DNA of 43,831 bases. Origin: Saprospiraceae bacterium (GTDB taxonomy: Bacteria > Bacteroidota > Bacteroidia > Chitinophagales > Saprospiraceae). Where the stretch lies: assembly GCA_022844565.1 (NCBI GenBank), contig JALHLK010000041.1:1-43831 (forward strand). Reading direction: 5' to 3'. Below the pieces are notes generated by a model. It had not been told where the DNA came from. It ran no database searches and saw nothing but the letters and a program-made list of their open reading frames with translations. Positions 8,693 to 17,527 of this stretch are shown here, piece after piece; the first letter of the stretch is position 1, and each line of letters starts with the position of its first letter. Position numbers and translations under genes: made by a program.

Positions 8693-9601
8693 TTAGAACT
8701 TCTTAATTTTTCTAGTATTTATCACGAAGACACCTATTAATAAGATACAAGATGCTAAAATTGCTTGTCTTGTTAATGGTTCATTAAGAAAAATATTACC
8801 TAGAAATAATGCAACCACAGGGTTGACGTAAGTATTGGTTGTCACTTTTTCAGGATCTACATGTTTGAGCAGGTAATTAAAAGAAGAAAAAGCAGCAATA
8901 CTTCCAAAAGTAATTAAAAATCCTAAAGACAACCAAGTATTTGTACTCGCTGTATTTACAAGTGACCAATTCTCTTGCATAACCAATGAAATTGGTGCCA
9001 TCAGCACTCCACCAACCATCATTTGAACTGCTGAATTGACAAATGTATTTGGAGGTAGATCTACTTTCCCCACAAAAATACTTCCATAAGCCCACACAAT
9101 TAAACAACAAAATATGATCGCAATACCTATAAAATATTCAGAAGATGTGACAATTTTTGTTTCAGATGTCAATAAATAAATTCCGGTAATACCTAAGAAA
9201 ATCCCAAATAAAGATCGCGGTGAAATCTTCTTTTTGTCAATAAGCCAAATCAACAATATTAAAACCAAAGGTTGGGCGGAAACCAACAACGCTGTAAATC
9301 CACTGTCTACATATTGCAATGCCCAGACAACACCACCATTGCCTAAAGTTAAAAACAAAAACCCCGCGAAACCAGCGTTTAGAAACTGAGCTTTAGTGAA
9401 TTTGAATGGAATGTTCAATAACCTGGCCATTATAAAAATTAAAACACCAGCAGTTACGAACCTCAAGGTAGCTGATAAAAATGGTGGAATTTCTTGAATC
9501 ACTACTTTATTGAAAAAGTAAGTGGAGCCCCAAACGATGTAAGTGGTAGCGAAAGCCAAGATGATGTTGGTACGAGAAGGCAAATTTTTAGTAGATTCCA
9601 C
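8693..9601 (-). CDS. EamA/DMT family transporter
   Basis: 302 residues with about ten hydrophobic segments in two homologous halves of five, the layout of EamA (drug/metabolite transporter) permeases. Typical motifs are visible: YIVWGSTYFFNK at the start of the first half, LKHVDPEKVTTNTYVNPV near the end of the second, and a short basic tail (TRKIKKF). These inner-membrane carriers export metabolites, often amino acids or related compounds; the substrate is not predictable. It appears monocistronic. Confidence 0.9.
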   Translation of the reverse strand: MESTKNLPSRTNIILAFATTYIVWGSTYFFNKVVIQEIPPFLSATLRFVTAGVLIFIMARLLNIPFKFTKAQFLNAGFAGFLFLTLGNGGVVWALQYVDSGFTALLVSAQPLVLILLIWLIDKKKISPRSLFGIFLGITGIYLLTSETKIVTSSEYFIGIAIIFCCLIVWAYGSIFVGKVDLPPNTFVNSAVQMMVGGVLMAPISLVMQENWSLVNTASTNTWLSLGFLITFGSIAAFSSFNYLLKHVDPEKVTTNTYVNPVVALFLGNIFLNEPLTRQAILASCILLIGVFVINTRKIKKF

Positions 9602-9690
9602 TGTTATAATTAAGCGGTAAAAGTAATATTATTTTTCAAAAATGCATTATTCCCTAATTATTATTATAATAAATATTGTGTTTTGAGTTT

Positions 9691-10620
9691 TTAGATTTTA
9701 TTTATATCTGATTCTAATTTTTTTAATTCATCAAGTGTTATCGCATATGTTTTAGCCTTAGTTACGACATAAGAACCACATTTTACAGCTAAGTCTACAG
9801 CTTCTTTGATGTGTTTTTTTTGTAGATAGCCATAAATTAGCGCAGCCATCACCGTATCACCTGCACCAGAAACATCATATACTTCCACTTGAGGAGCCCT
9901 AATTTTATAAAGATGATCCTCAAAAACTAATGTCATCCCTTCTTTACCTTGACTTATTATAAGAAATTTTATTTTTAATTCTTCAATTAATTGCTGATAA
10001 TTAGATCTTGAGGAAGGATCGAATAAATCTCCGTCAATTAACTCCTCAAACTCAACTTGATTTGGTTTTATTAATGTTGCCCCTTTGTATTTATTCCAGT
10101 TTTTCCCTTTTGGATCGACGAAGGTTGGTTTGTTATATCGATGTGATGTTGTGATAACATTTTTTATGAATTCTTGACTACAAAAACCTTTTCCATAATC
10201 TGAAATTACAATAAGATCGTAGGTATGAATATCAATATCTTCTGGTATTTTATTAAAAACTTGGTAGTTTATTGGAGCGTCTTCTTTGTCAATCCGCAGA
10301 ATTTGTTGGTTTCTTGATAGAATACGAGTTTTTGTAATGGTATTTACATCTATTATGCTTAAGATTGGTTTTATTTCATGTTTATAACATAATTCTTGAA
10401 TTTTTTTTCCACTTTCATCATTGCCAACAACACTCAAAAGATCGATATTTAAACCCAAATTACGTAAATTGACACAAAGGTTGCCAGCCCCTCCAAGAGA
10501 AAATGTAGTATCTTTTTCTAATACAATTGGTATTGGGGCTTCTGGACTAATTCTATGGGTATCACCAATGATGTATTTATCAATCATCACATCACCTACT
10601 ACCAATACTTTAAAATTCAT
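9691..10620 (-). CDS. rfaE1: PfkB-type D-glycero-D-manno-heptose-7-phosphate kinase (RfaE1/HldE N-domain)
   Basis: 309 residues, a ribokinase fold. The N-terminal substrate motif GDVMIDKYIIGDTHRISPEA and GGAGNLCVNLRNLG are those of RfaE domain I. The PfkB signature DVSGAGDTVMAAL carries the catalytic Asp (GAGD at 252-255). The reaction is phosphorylation of heptose-7-phosphate at C1, a step toward ADP-heptose for the LPS core. The adenylyltransferase half of bifunctional HldE is absent, so a separate RfaE2 is needed elsewhere. The gene lies 3 nt downstream of the RemB-like gene, in one operon. Other sugar kinases of the PfkB family are the alternative, but the N-terminal motif favours RfaE1. 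Confidence 0.85.
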   Translation of the reverse strand: MNFKVLVVGDVMIDKYIIGDTHRISPEAPIPIVLEKDTTFSLGGAGNLCVNLRNLGLNIDLLSVVGNDESGKKIQELCYKHEIKPILSIIDVNTITKTRILSRNQQILRIDKEDAPINYQVFNKIPEDIDIHTYDLIVISDYGKGFCSQEFIKNVITTSHRYNKPTFVDPKGKNWNKYKGATLIKPNQVEFEELIDGDLFDPSSRSNYQQLIEELKIKFLIISQGKEGMTLVFEDHLYKIRAPQVEVYDVSGAGDTVMAALIYGYLQKKHIKEAVDLAVKCGSYVVTKAKTYAITLDELKKLESDINKI

Positions 10621-10623
10621 ATC

Positions 10624-12393
10624 TTAATAATCGAAAGTTTTAAAAAGGGTATTCATTCTTATGCCTAGACCAATATAATCATAACTTAAGCCTATATTCT
10701 CCATTCTTCTTAAGGCATTGAGATCGATAAACGTGTTAGGAAACAGTTCATAGGAAAGATTAGCCCTAAAATGATGTACATTAGACCTTACTCCTTGTAA
10801 AGTTTTAACATTACTGTCACTAGGCCTAAGATTATAGTCTAATAGTAGATTTCCACCATAACTTTTATTGTCCTTATCCAATCCTTTTGCCCAATAGATG
10901 TAGGTAGCATCAAATCTTATTTTATTGGTAATCTTATAATTTAACTTTGTAATGATTTCTCTGAAATTTGCACCTAGAGGATGAGCCAATTCTTGGCCAT
11001 AGTGTGTATAGTTGGCAACAGTAATATCCCCTTTGAAAAAATCATTTCTCTTGTAATGTGCATAAGTGTAGGGCCTAATGGTATTGTATTCTAGATTAAC
11101 ATCCAAGTCCTTTATACTTAAGAAATCTGTTGCTTTTAACCCAACTTGCAGCCCATATTTGTTACCCCACCAATTGATATCATCCCTTAGTATGGAAAAG
11201 GCAAATTCATCCAAAATAAACTGACTATAGACCATCCAATTTTTTTTCAAATGATATTGAGCGCTTAAGCCAACGGTCACATTGTCTGGCGAGTTTAAGA
11301 ATTGCTCCACCGTTCGGAATAAAATAACAGGGTTTAAGTATTGCAACTCCAGGTGGTTCTCCCGCGCAAATACGACAGATTCGAAAAGGCCAATTTCCAA
11401 CTTTCGATTGGGTCTGAAAATAAGGTAGTGACTTGACATGTATTTTTTAGGTAATACATCTTGACCACCAATACCAGAATTTGCACTATTCAGGTTAAGT
11501 TCTGCATAAAGCGATTGATACTTAAACTTCCAAAATGAAGCGTCAAATTTAGCAAAGAGATAATTATTAGCAAAATTACCCAACATAAGTGATCTATGTC
11601 CTGCCCCATAAAAATGATTGCCGTGCCCTAAGTCAAAAGATATACTTTTTGAAATAGGAATTGACAAATAAGCTTGAGCATTGAGATAATCAAAACCTTT
11701 TATTTTTTCGGATATCCTACTGGCATAGGTTTTATAGAGTCCATTTCCAGGGATTAAATTCCTTTCTGATATGATTTGGTTGACATGAGGTAAAAATCCT
11801 GTTTGGTTTTCAAAGATTGATGTGTAGATCGAAATACGTTGATCGATCAATGCGGATATTTTAATCCCTCGAGTGTTATTAAAAACTGCATTGTTGTAAT
11901 TAGAAGCATTTCCCCCTGATACATCTAAAACAGGATCAACTCTCAAAGAAAAATTTTCTTTGTCTAAGGAGAACATATGATGCTTGTTCTTGTAGAAATG
12001 GGTCAGAATACCGCTGTTTTTATTATAGTTATCAAAGTCTTTTTTTACAAAACTTTCTGGATTTTGATTGAGTGTATTTTGGGTGATTATATCTTGTTGG
12101 CTAAGATATTTTATCACTTCAAACTGATCGTCTTCATCAAATTTTTCATAATTTAAAATTATGGCAGTATTAATTTTATTTAAATCTAAAGGTTGAATAC
12201 TGAGGGTTGACCCAAAATCTATGTCATATTTTGCAGTTATTCTTTTTAAAAACCCTACATAAGGATCATTTACATCAAGATGCATATTTTGAGAAAATGC
12301 GGTACATGATAAGAAAAGTGAAATTATCAAAATATGTAATATACTAAGGAATAATTGATTATTAAAATGAGGTATGATTTTTAAAATTTTCAA
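10624..12393 (-). CDS. Outer-membrane beta-barrel, RemB / capsule assembly Wzi-like
   Basis: 589 residues. An N-terminal signal (hydrophobic stretch ending near LSCTAFSQ) precedes a long domain of alternating beta strands ending in aromatic-rich segments (final residues NTLFKTFDY), as in outer-membrane barrels. The segment FDLGHGNHFYGAGHRSLMLG resembles the Wzi/RemB family core, which has the conserved order GxxFYGxGxRS. Wzi anchors capsule in enterobacteria; RemB of Flavobacterium takes part in gliding. Which applies here is not decidable. The Cys in LSCT could be a lipobox, which would argue against a barrel start there. It leads the operon with the heptose kinase and is divergent from the glmS operon. 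Confidence 0.75.
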   Translation of the reverse strand: MKILKIIPHFNNQLFLSILHILIISLFLSCTAFSQNMHLDVNDPYVGFLKRITAKYDIDFGSTLSIQPLDLNKINTAIILNYEKFDEDDQFEVIKYLSQQDIITQNTLNQNPESFVKKDFDNYNKNSGILTHFYKNKHHMFSLDKENFSLRVDPVLDVSGGNASNYNNAVFNNTRGIKISALIDQRISIYTSIFENQTGFLPHVNQIISERNLIPGNGLYKTYASRISEKIKGFDYLNAQAYLSIPISKSISFDLGHGNHFYGAGHRSLMLGNFANNYLFAKFDASFWKFKYQSLYAELNLNSANSGIGGQDVLPKKYMSSHYLIFRPNRKLEIGLFESVVFARENHLELQYLNPVILFRTVEQFLNSPDNVTVGLSAQYHLKKNWMVYSQFILDEFAFSILRDDINWWGNKYGLQVGLKATDFLSIKDLDVNLEYNTIRPYTYAHYKRNDFFKGDITVANYTHYGQELAHPLGANFREIITKLNYKITNKIRFDATYIYWAKGLDKDNKSYGGNLLLDYNLRPSDSNVKTLQGVRSNVHHFRANLSYELFPNTFIDLNALRRMENIGLSYDYIGLGIRMNTLFKTFDY

Positions 12394-12418
12394 ATTTGTT
12401 ACATTAAATATTTAAGTG

Positions 12419-12426
12419 CAAATTTA
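12419..12426 (-). promoter_or_regulatory. Possible -7 box for remB-like operon
   Basis: Read on the minus strand the site is TAAATTTG, matching TAnnTTTG, about 26 nt before the start codon. No TTTG lies at the right distance upstream, so the call is weak. Confidence 0.35.
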
Positions 12427-12555
12427 AAGGAATTAGATTAGAAATTACGAAACTTATTAAAATCATCTATTAAAAATTGGAGGATCTAAATAGTGCAATA
12501 TTTCATTCCAAAATAGAAGCTTAAAAAAGTATAATAGAATTTAAAAATAAAATAG

Positions 12556-12563
12556 TATCTTTG
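12556..12563 (+). promoter_or_regulatory. -7 box for the GT5-like/DUF4270/glmS operon
   Basis: TATCTTTG followed by C matches the Bacteroidota -7 consensus TAnnTTTG. Initiation near 12570 would leave a leader of about 80 nt. A good -33 TTTG is not seen in the A/T-rich upstream region. Confidence 0.5.
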
Positions 12564-12651
12564 CACTCTTAAATTAGAGGTGCTGGCATTTTTTAACTTC
12601 TTAAATCATGGCCAGAATTTAATACTCAAAACATTTTTTTAAAAGGGCAGA

Positions 12652-13452
12652 ATGAAATTATTGTACGTTACACAGGAGATGAATCCTTACACAGCCCTGA
12701 GTGAAATATCTGGAATTGTTGAAAAACTACCTCAGAAAGCTCAGGAAAAGCAATATGAAATTAGAGTATTAATGCCAAAATTTGGTAACATTAATGAAAG
12801 ACGACACAGATTACACGAGGTAGTTAGGTTGTCAGGTATGAATATCATTGTTGATGATGAAGATTATCCTTTAATTATTAAAGTAGCTTCTATTCCTGGG
12901 TCACGATTACAAGTTTATTTTTTGGATAATGAAGAGTTTTTCAAAAAAAGAAATGAGTTCTGTGACGAAGAAGGTATAGCTTATGATGATAACGTAGAAA
13001 GAATGGTTTTTTTCAATAAAGGAGCAGTAGAAACTGTACGTAAGTTTGGTTGGGCCCCTGATATTATACACTGCCACGGGTCATTCACTGCTTTAGTTCC
13101 TGTGTACGTTAAAAAAGCATATGGCAATGATCCAATATTTAATTATGCTAAAATAATTTACTCTGGATACACAGATTTGGTCAGTAAAACGTTAACAGAT
13201 AGATTCTGGGAAGTGGCTAAAATAGGTGACATGGAAGATGAACATTTAGATGTTTATAAAACAGAGGATGGCATTGACCTTAACAAAGGAGCTCTTCACT
13301 ATTCTGATGGCTTGATCATAGGTAGTGAATCGTTCAAAAACGTGCCTGAAAGAGATATTCCCACATTAAATATTATTGACAATACAAATCATTTATCTGA
13401 AACAGTTGCTTTTTACCACCAATTTATTGAACAAGAAATTGATAATGAATAA
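12652..13452 (+). CDS. GT5 (glycogen/starch synthase)-like N-domain protein, probably inactive
   Basis: 266 residues, against about 480 for GlgA. It covers only the N-terminal Rossmann half of a GT-B synthase: MKLLYVTQEMNPY, YEIRVLMPKFGNI, VYFLDNEEFF, and WAPDIIHCHGSFTALVPVYVK (the HCHDW-like motif, here HCHGS). The ADP-glucose-binding KxGGLADV motif is replaced by ALSEISGIVEKLP, and the whole C-terminal donor domain is missing. It is therefore unlikely to make glycogen. Short proteins like this are commonly annotated glycogen/starch synthase in Bacteroidota at this same locus. It is first in an operon and overlaps the DUF4270 gene by 8 nt, so translation is coupled. A binding or regulatory role in envelope sugar metabolism is inference. 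Confidence 0.8.
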   Translation: MKLLYVTQEMNPYTALSEISGIVEKLPQKAQEKQYEIRVLMPKFGNINERRHRLHEVVRLSGMNIIVDDEDYPLIIKVASIPGSRLQVYFLDNEEFFKKRNEFCDEEGIAYDDNVERMVFFNKGAVETVRKFGWAPDIIHCHGSFTALVPVYVKKAYGNDPIFNYAKIIYSGYTDLVSKTLTDRFWEVAKIGDMEDEHLDVYKTEDGIDLNKGALHYSDGLIIGSESFKNVPERDIPTLNIIDNTNHLSETVAFYHQFIEQEIDNE

Positions 13453-14797
13453 AAGTTCTATTTTATTTTTTTTAGTTTGCCTTTCTTTATTTTATGCATC
13501 ATGCGAAGACCCTAGTTCAATCGGAAGTGGACTACTGGATGATGATAAATTAAGTGTTGAAGTTGAGAATCAATTTGATATCGAAGGTGTAACGTTGCCT
13601 GGTAAGCCAGTAATAACACTTATTCAAAATTTTTCAAATTACACTTCTTATCCCATTGGTTCATATTCAGATGAAACTTTCGGCAAGGTAGAGTCCGAAT
13701 TATTCACACGATTTGTGTTTAATAACTCTGTTTTACTACCTTCTAACATGCATAAAGCTACATTTGACTCCATAGTCTTGGTAATGAGCTACGACACATC
13801 AAGTATGTATGGGGATGCAAATGAGGTACACAACTTAACCATTAAAGAAGTTTTTGATGTTCCTATACTTAAAGACTCGGTATTTTCAAATACACCTATA
13901 AACACATCTGGTGCTATAGTGATAGGTAGAAAAGCACTTTTGCCTAGACCTAAAGATTCTTTGACAATAGTTGACTATTTTGTAGATACCGTTTCTACAA
14001 GAATAAGAGCACAAATTAGAGTGCCAATAGATAAGAATTGGTTTAAACAAAAATTTGAGGGAATAAAATCTATTGAAACTAATTTGGCACTTCAATCTCT
14101 ATTTAAAGGGGTGAGTATAAGTTCAGATTCTAAAAATTCATTATTAGGACTTAATTTTGGAGCGGTTGCCGATAATAGTAATAACATCAATGGTATTAAT
14201 GTGTATTATAGAGACTCTGCTGATGTTAAGAGGAATTACAAATTTTTGTTTAGTGCTTCAAAATATACCAACTTCAAATCCGAGCCATCACCTTTTTTAG
14301 CTACCAACTTAAATTCGCCTCAAAAAGGTGAGGACCTATTATTTGTACAAGGATTAGACGGTGTGAATACACAATTAACCTTTAAGGACATAGCAAAACT
14401 AAAAGGTAAAATAATAAGTCATGCTTCTTTAGAATTGACGGTAGCAGATATCCCTCGATTAGATAATTCAAAGTATCCTTATATTCCTCAATTATCAATA
14501 GTTTATGAATCGGATAATACTACTTTTCTTATCCGCGACATTTCAGATTTGTTAAACCAACAAATACAGTTAGATTTTGGATTTGGAGGTAATCCCATCG
14601 AAAAAGCAGGGACGAAAGGTGTTTATAAAATGAATGTTACAAAATTGGTCAAATCCATGGCTTTAGGTACGGTGCCTAATAAGATAAGATTGTTGGCAAG
14701 TTCTACCAACCAAAGACCTCATAGGACACCATTTTATGGTGTAAAACACCCTACCAATCCTGTTAAGTTAGTAGTATCATACACTACTCAAGAATAA
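13445..14797 (+). CDS. DUF4270 family lipoprotein
   Basis: 450 residues from the ATG at 13445; a longer frame opens upstream, but this start gives a clean lipoprotein signal MNKSSILFFLVCLSLFYASC with the Cys at residue 20. The mature part begins EDPSSIGSGLL, typical of DUF4270, and is mostly beta (for example ASLELTVADIPRL and IRLLASSTNQRPHRTPF near the C-terminus). The role is unknown; it is a conserved surface or periplasmic lipoprotein found beside glmS and the short GT5-like gene in many Bacteroidota. It overlaps the upstream gene by 8 nt and lies 13 nt from glmS. Confidence 0.85.
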   Translation: MNKSSILFFLVCLSLFYASCEDPSSIGSGLLDDDKLSVEVENQFDIEGVTLPGKPVITLIQNFSNYTSYPIGSYSDETFGKVESELFTRFVFNNSVLLPSNMHKATFDSIVLVMSYDTSSMYGDANEVHNLTIKEVFDVPILKDSVFSNTPINTSGAIVIGRKALLPRPKDSLTIVDYFVDTVSTRIRAQIRVPIDKNWFKQKFEGIKSIETNLALQSLFKGVSISSDSKNSLLGLNFGAVADNSNNINGINVYYRDSADVKRNYKFLFSASKYTNFKSEPSPFLATNLNSPQKGEDLLFVQGLDGVNTQLTFKDIAKLKGKIISHASLELTVADIPRLDNSKYPYIPQLSIVYESDNTTFLIRDISDLLNQQIQLDFGFGGNPIEKAGTKGVYKMNVTKLVKSMALGTVPNKIRLLASSTNQRPHRTPFYGVKHPTNPVKLVVSYTTQE

Positions 14798-14810
14798 AAA
14801 CTAACATTTT

Positions 14811-16652
14811 ATGTGTGGCATAGTAGCAAAGGTAAGCTCAGAAAATGTCCTTCCATTTTTGATCGAAGGTCTAAAAAGATTGGAATATAGAGGTTACGAT
14901 AGCGCAGGAGTGGCTGTTTTGCAAAATGGAAAAATTGTCGTAACAAAACAAAAAGGAAAGGTCAATGAACTTGAAAAGTTGCTTGACGAAAACCCTATTG
15001 GAGGTAATGTAGGAATAGGTCATACTCGTTGGGCTACACATGGCAAACCTGATAATATAAATGCCCATCCCCATATGTGTAATGATCAATCCTTGGCATT
15101 AGTACATAATGGTATTATCGAAAATTATCAAGCATTAAAAGACATATTGATTGAAAAAGGATATACATTTTTAGGTCAAACCGACACAGAAGTACTAGTA
15201 AATTTTATAGATTTTATCAAAAAATCAGAAAAACTAAATACGCTGGAGGCGGTAAAGTTGGCACTAAAGGAGGCTGTTGGAGCTTATGCTATCGTGCTTT
15301 TTGATAAGGATATTCCTGATAGCCTAATTGCTGCTAGAAAATCAAGCCCTATGGTTTTAGGTATTGGAATTGATGCCCTTTATATAGCCTCAGATGTTAC
15401 TCCAATTGTCAAATATACCAATAAAATTATTTATCTTAATGACGAGGAAGTAGTTGTAGCCAATAAAAATGCAGAATACTCTATATCTAACTTAAAAAAT
15501 CAAGCGATTACACCAATCATCCAAGAGATCGAAGTCAAAATCGAAGCTCTTGAAAAAGGTGGATATGATCACTTTATGTTGAAAGAAATATTTCAGCAAC
15601 CTTCTACGATTACGGACAGTATGCGCGGAAGAATCAATACAGATGAAAATTGGGTTCACCTCAATGGGGTAGAAGATAATTTAAGTAGATTTTTGAAGGC
15701 AAAGCGCATTATCATTGTAGGATGTGGTACATCTTGGCATAGTGGGCTGATTGGGGAGTACATGATTGAAGATTTGGCTCGTATACCCGTAGAGGTAGAA
15801 TACGCTTCTGAATTTAGATATCGTAATCCGATCATTTCAGAAAAAGATATCGTAATAGCTATATCACAATCTGGTGAGACAGCAGATACAGTTGCTGCAC
15901 TAGAACTGGCCAAAGAGAAAGGAGCCTTTCTTTATGGGGTAGTCAATGTGGTAGGGTCTTCTATTGCGCGCTTAGTTCATTCGGGGTCTTACATTCATGC
16001 AGGACCAGAGATTGGAGTAGCATCTACCAAAGCTTTCACAAGTCAAATCGTCATACTTTTGTTAATAGCGCTTAGATTAGGAAAGGCTAAGGGTACCATA
16101 GACGAAAGAAAATACATCGAGCTAATCAGTGCATTAGAATCTGTGCCTTCTAAAGTTCAAACGATTTTAGAAAACATAGATCAAATAAAATATATAGCTA
16201 GTGAAATAAAGGATCACAATAATGCGATATATTTAGGAAGGGGTATAAGTTTTCCAGTTGCATTGGAAGGGGCTCTCAAGTTAAAGGAAATCTCCTATAT
16301 TCATGCGGAGGGGTATCCTGCAGCAGAGATGAAACATGGACCTATTGCGTTAATAGATGAAGACATGCCCGTTTTTGTCATCGCTACCAATGAAAGAGCA
16401 TACGAAAAAATCATTTCAAACGTTCAAGAAGTTAAAGCGAGAAAAGGAAAAGTTATAGCAATTGTACCTTTTGGTGAAAAAATAATTAGTAAAATTGCAG
16501 ATCATTGTATCTTTATACCAGAAATAGAGGATGAGATAAGCCCACTACTTTCAGTCATACCACTTCAATTACTTTCTTACTACGTAAGTGTAATGAGAGG
16601 ATGTGATGTAGATCAACCACGAAATCTTGCAAAATCAGTAACAGTCGAATAA
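14811..16652 (+). CDS. glmS: Glutamine-fructose-6-phosphate aminotransferase (isomerizing)
   Basis: 613 residues, full length. The N-terminal nucleophile is the Cys of MCGIVAK (Cys1 after Met removal). The Ntn glutaminase domain covers about 1-220 with HTRWATHG and HNGIIEN. Two SIS domains follow (about 290-425 and 460-595) with GCGTSWHSG, SQSGETADT and the C-terminal DQPRNLAKSVTVE. It makes glucosamine-6-phosphate from fructose-6-phosphate and glutamine, the entry to peptidoglycan and LPS aminosugars, in the cytoplasm. I see no glmS ribozyme upstream: only 13 nt separate it from DUF4270. Expression therefore follows the operon promoter. Confidence 0.97.
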   Translation: MCGIVAKVSSENVLPFLIEGLKRLEYRGYDSAGVAVLQNGKIVVTKQKGKVNELEKLLDENPIGGNVGIGHTRWATHGKPDNINAHPHMCNDQSLALVHNGIIENYQALKDILIEKGYTFLGQTDTEVLVNFIDFIKKSEKLNTLEAVKLALKEAVGAYAIVLFDKDIPDSLIAARKSSPMVLGIGIDALYIASDVTPIVKYTNKIIYLNDEEVVVANKNAEYSISNLKNQAITPIIQEIEVKIEALEKGGYDHFMLKEIFQQPSTITDSMRGRINTDENWVHLNGVEDNLSRFLKAKRIIIVGCGTSWHSGLIGEYMIEDLARIPVEVEYASEFRYRNPIISEKDIVIAISQSGETADTVAALELAKEKGAFLYGVVNVVGSSIARLVHSGSYIHAGPEIGVASTKAFTSQIVILLLIALRLGKAKGTIDERKYIELISALESVPSKVQTILENIDQIKYIASEIKDHNNAIYLGRGISFPVALEGALKLKEISYIHAEGYPAAEMKHGPIALIDEDMPVFVIATNERAYEKIISNVQEVKARKGKVIAIVPFGEKIISKIADHCIFIPEIEDEISPLLSVIPLQLLSYYVSVMRGCDVDQPRNLAKSVTVE

Positions 16653-16665
16653 AAACATAGACAAT

Positions 16666-17361
16666 ATGGCGGTAAAAGTTTTTGATATGGAGTACAATTC
16701 TCAAAAGGGAGATTTGGTCATATCTGAGTACGGTAGAAATATTCAAAATCTCTTGCATTATGCACTTTCTATCGAGGATAGAGAAAAAAGATCAAAGGTC
16801 GCTGTCGAGATCGTAAATCTAATGAATATTATGAACCCTCAAAATAGATCTATCCCCAATTATAAAGAAAAACTCTGGAATCACCTTTTCAGAATGTCAA
16901 ACTATACGCTAGAGGTAGACGTACCTGAAGGTATCACGATACACCCTATCAATGAAGTAAATAGAAATCACGATCTGCCATACCCTAGTTCTGAATACGA
17001 TTATCGACATTACGGGCACTATATCCAAGAGATGATCCGTAAAGCTCTAACAATCGAAGATGAAGAAAAGAGAAATTGGTACTCTGAGATCATTGCATCA
17101 TACATGAAACTTGCATACCGTACATGGAACAGAGAACATTTTGTAAGTGATACAGTCATCAAAAATAACCTTGAAGAAATGTCGGGAAATGTCTTGACAT
17201 TTGCAGATGATTACACCATCGAAAATTTGATTAACTTTAAAGCTCAGAAGAAAAACTTTAAGCCTACCAACAACAACAGCAAGAACAACAATAACAATAG
17301 AAATAGTAACAGCAATAATAAAAACCGAAACCCTAATCAGTTTAGTAAGAATAGGAGGTAG
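16666..17361 (+). CDS. DUF4290 family protein
   Basis: 231 residues. Residues 1-185 match the conserved DUF4290 layout: EYNSQKGDLVISEYGRNIQ near the start, two helical repeats with IEDREKR and IEDEEKR, and MSNYTLEVDVPEG between them. The last 45 residues are low complexity, Asn/Lys/Arg-rich. It is cytoplasmic with no signal peptide, and its function is unknown. It follows glmS by 13 nt as the last gene of the four-gene operon, the usual place for this family in Bacteroidota. The poly-Asn tail looks disordered and could bind nucleic acid; that is a guess. Confidence 0.9.
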   Translation: MAVKVFDMEYNSQKGDLVISEYGRNIQNLLHYALSIEDREKRSKVAVEIVNLMNIMNPQNRSIPNYKEKLWNHLFRMSNYTLEVDVPEGITIHPINEVNRNHDLPYPSSEYDYRHYGHYIQEMIRKALTIEDEEKRNWYSEIIASYMKLAYRTWNREHFVSDTVIKNNLEEMSGNVLTFADDYTIENLINFKAQKKNFKPTNNNSKNNNNNRNSNSNNKNRNPNQFSKNRR

Positions 17362-17392
17362 GATAATTTTGAAGTAATTTTTATAATTACAA

Positions 17393-17527
17393 ATGAGGAT
17401 TATTTTAGTTGGAATAATTTTGGTTGTTTCGTGTAGTATGCTTTTAACCTTGTTTTATTTTCAAAAGCGGCAGAAGATAATGTTTGGAATTTTTAATTCC
17501 TTAAAGTCGTCACCCCTAATACATTAA
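17393..17527 (+). CDS. Possible 44-residue membrane peptide
   Basis: An open frame starts with ATG 31 nt after the DUF4290 stop. Its first 24 residues are hydrophobic with a Cys (MRIILVGIILVVSCSMLLT), followed by a basic patch (FQKRQK). It could be a single-pass peptide or a truncated lipoprotein signal. Its 3' end overlaps the tail of the minus-strand protease by 35 nt. There is no clear ribosome binding site. Coding status is doubtful. Confidence 0.25.
   Translation: MRIILVGIILVVSCSMLLTLFYFQKRQKIMFGIFNSLKSSPLIH

Noticed and set aside
14798-14810. glmS ribozyme
   Set aside because: Only 13 nt separate DUF4270 and glmS, so there is no room for the ribozyme.
17362-17492. A frameshifted T9SS tail for the M36 protease
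   Set aside because: All three minus-strand frames downstream of the stop were read and none shows the NP-x-x-G...VxDLxG...Y pattern of a sorting domain.
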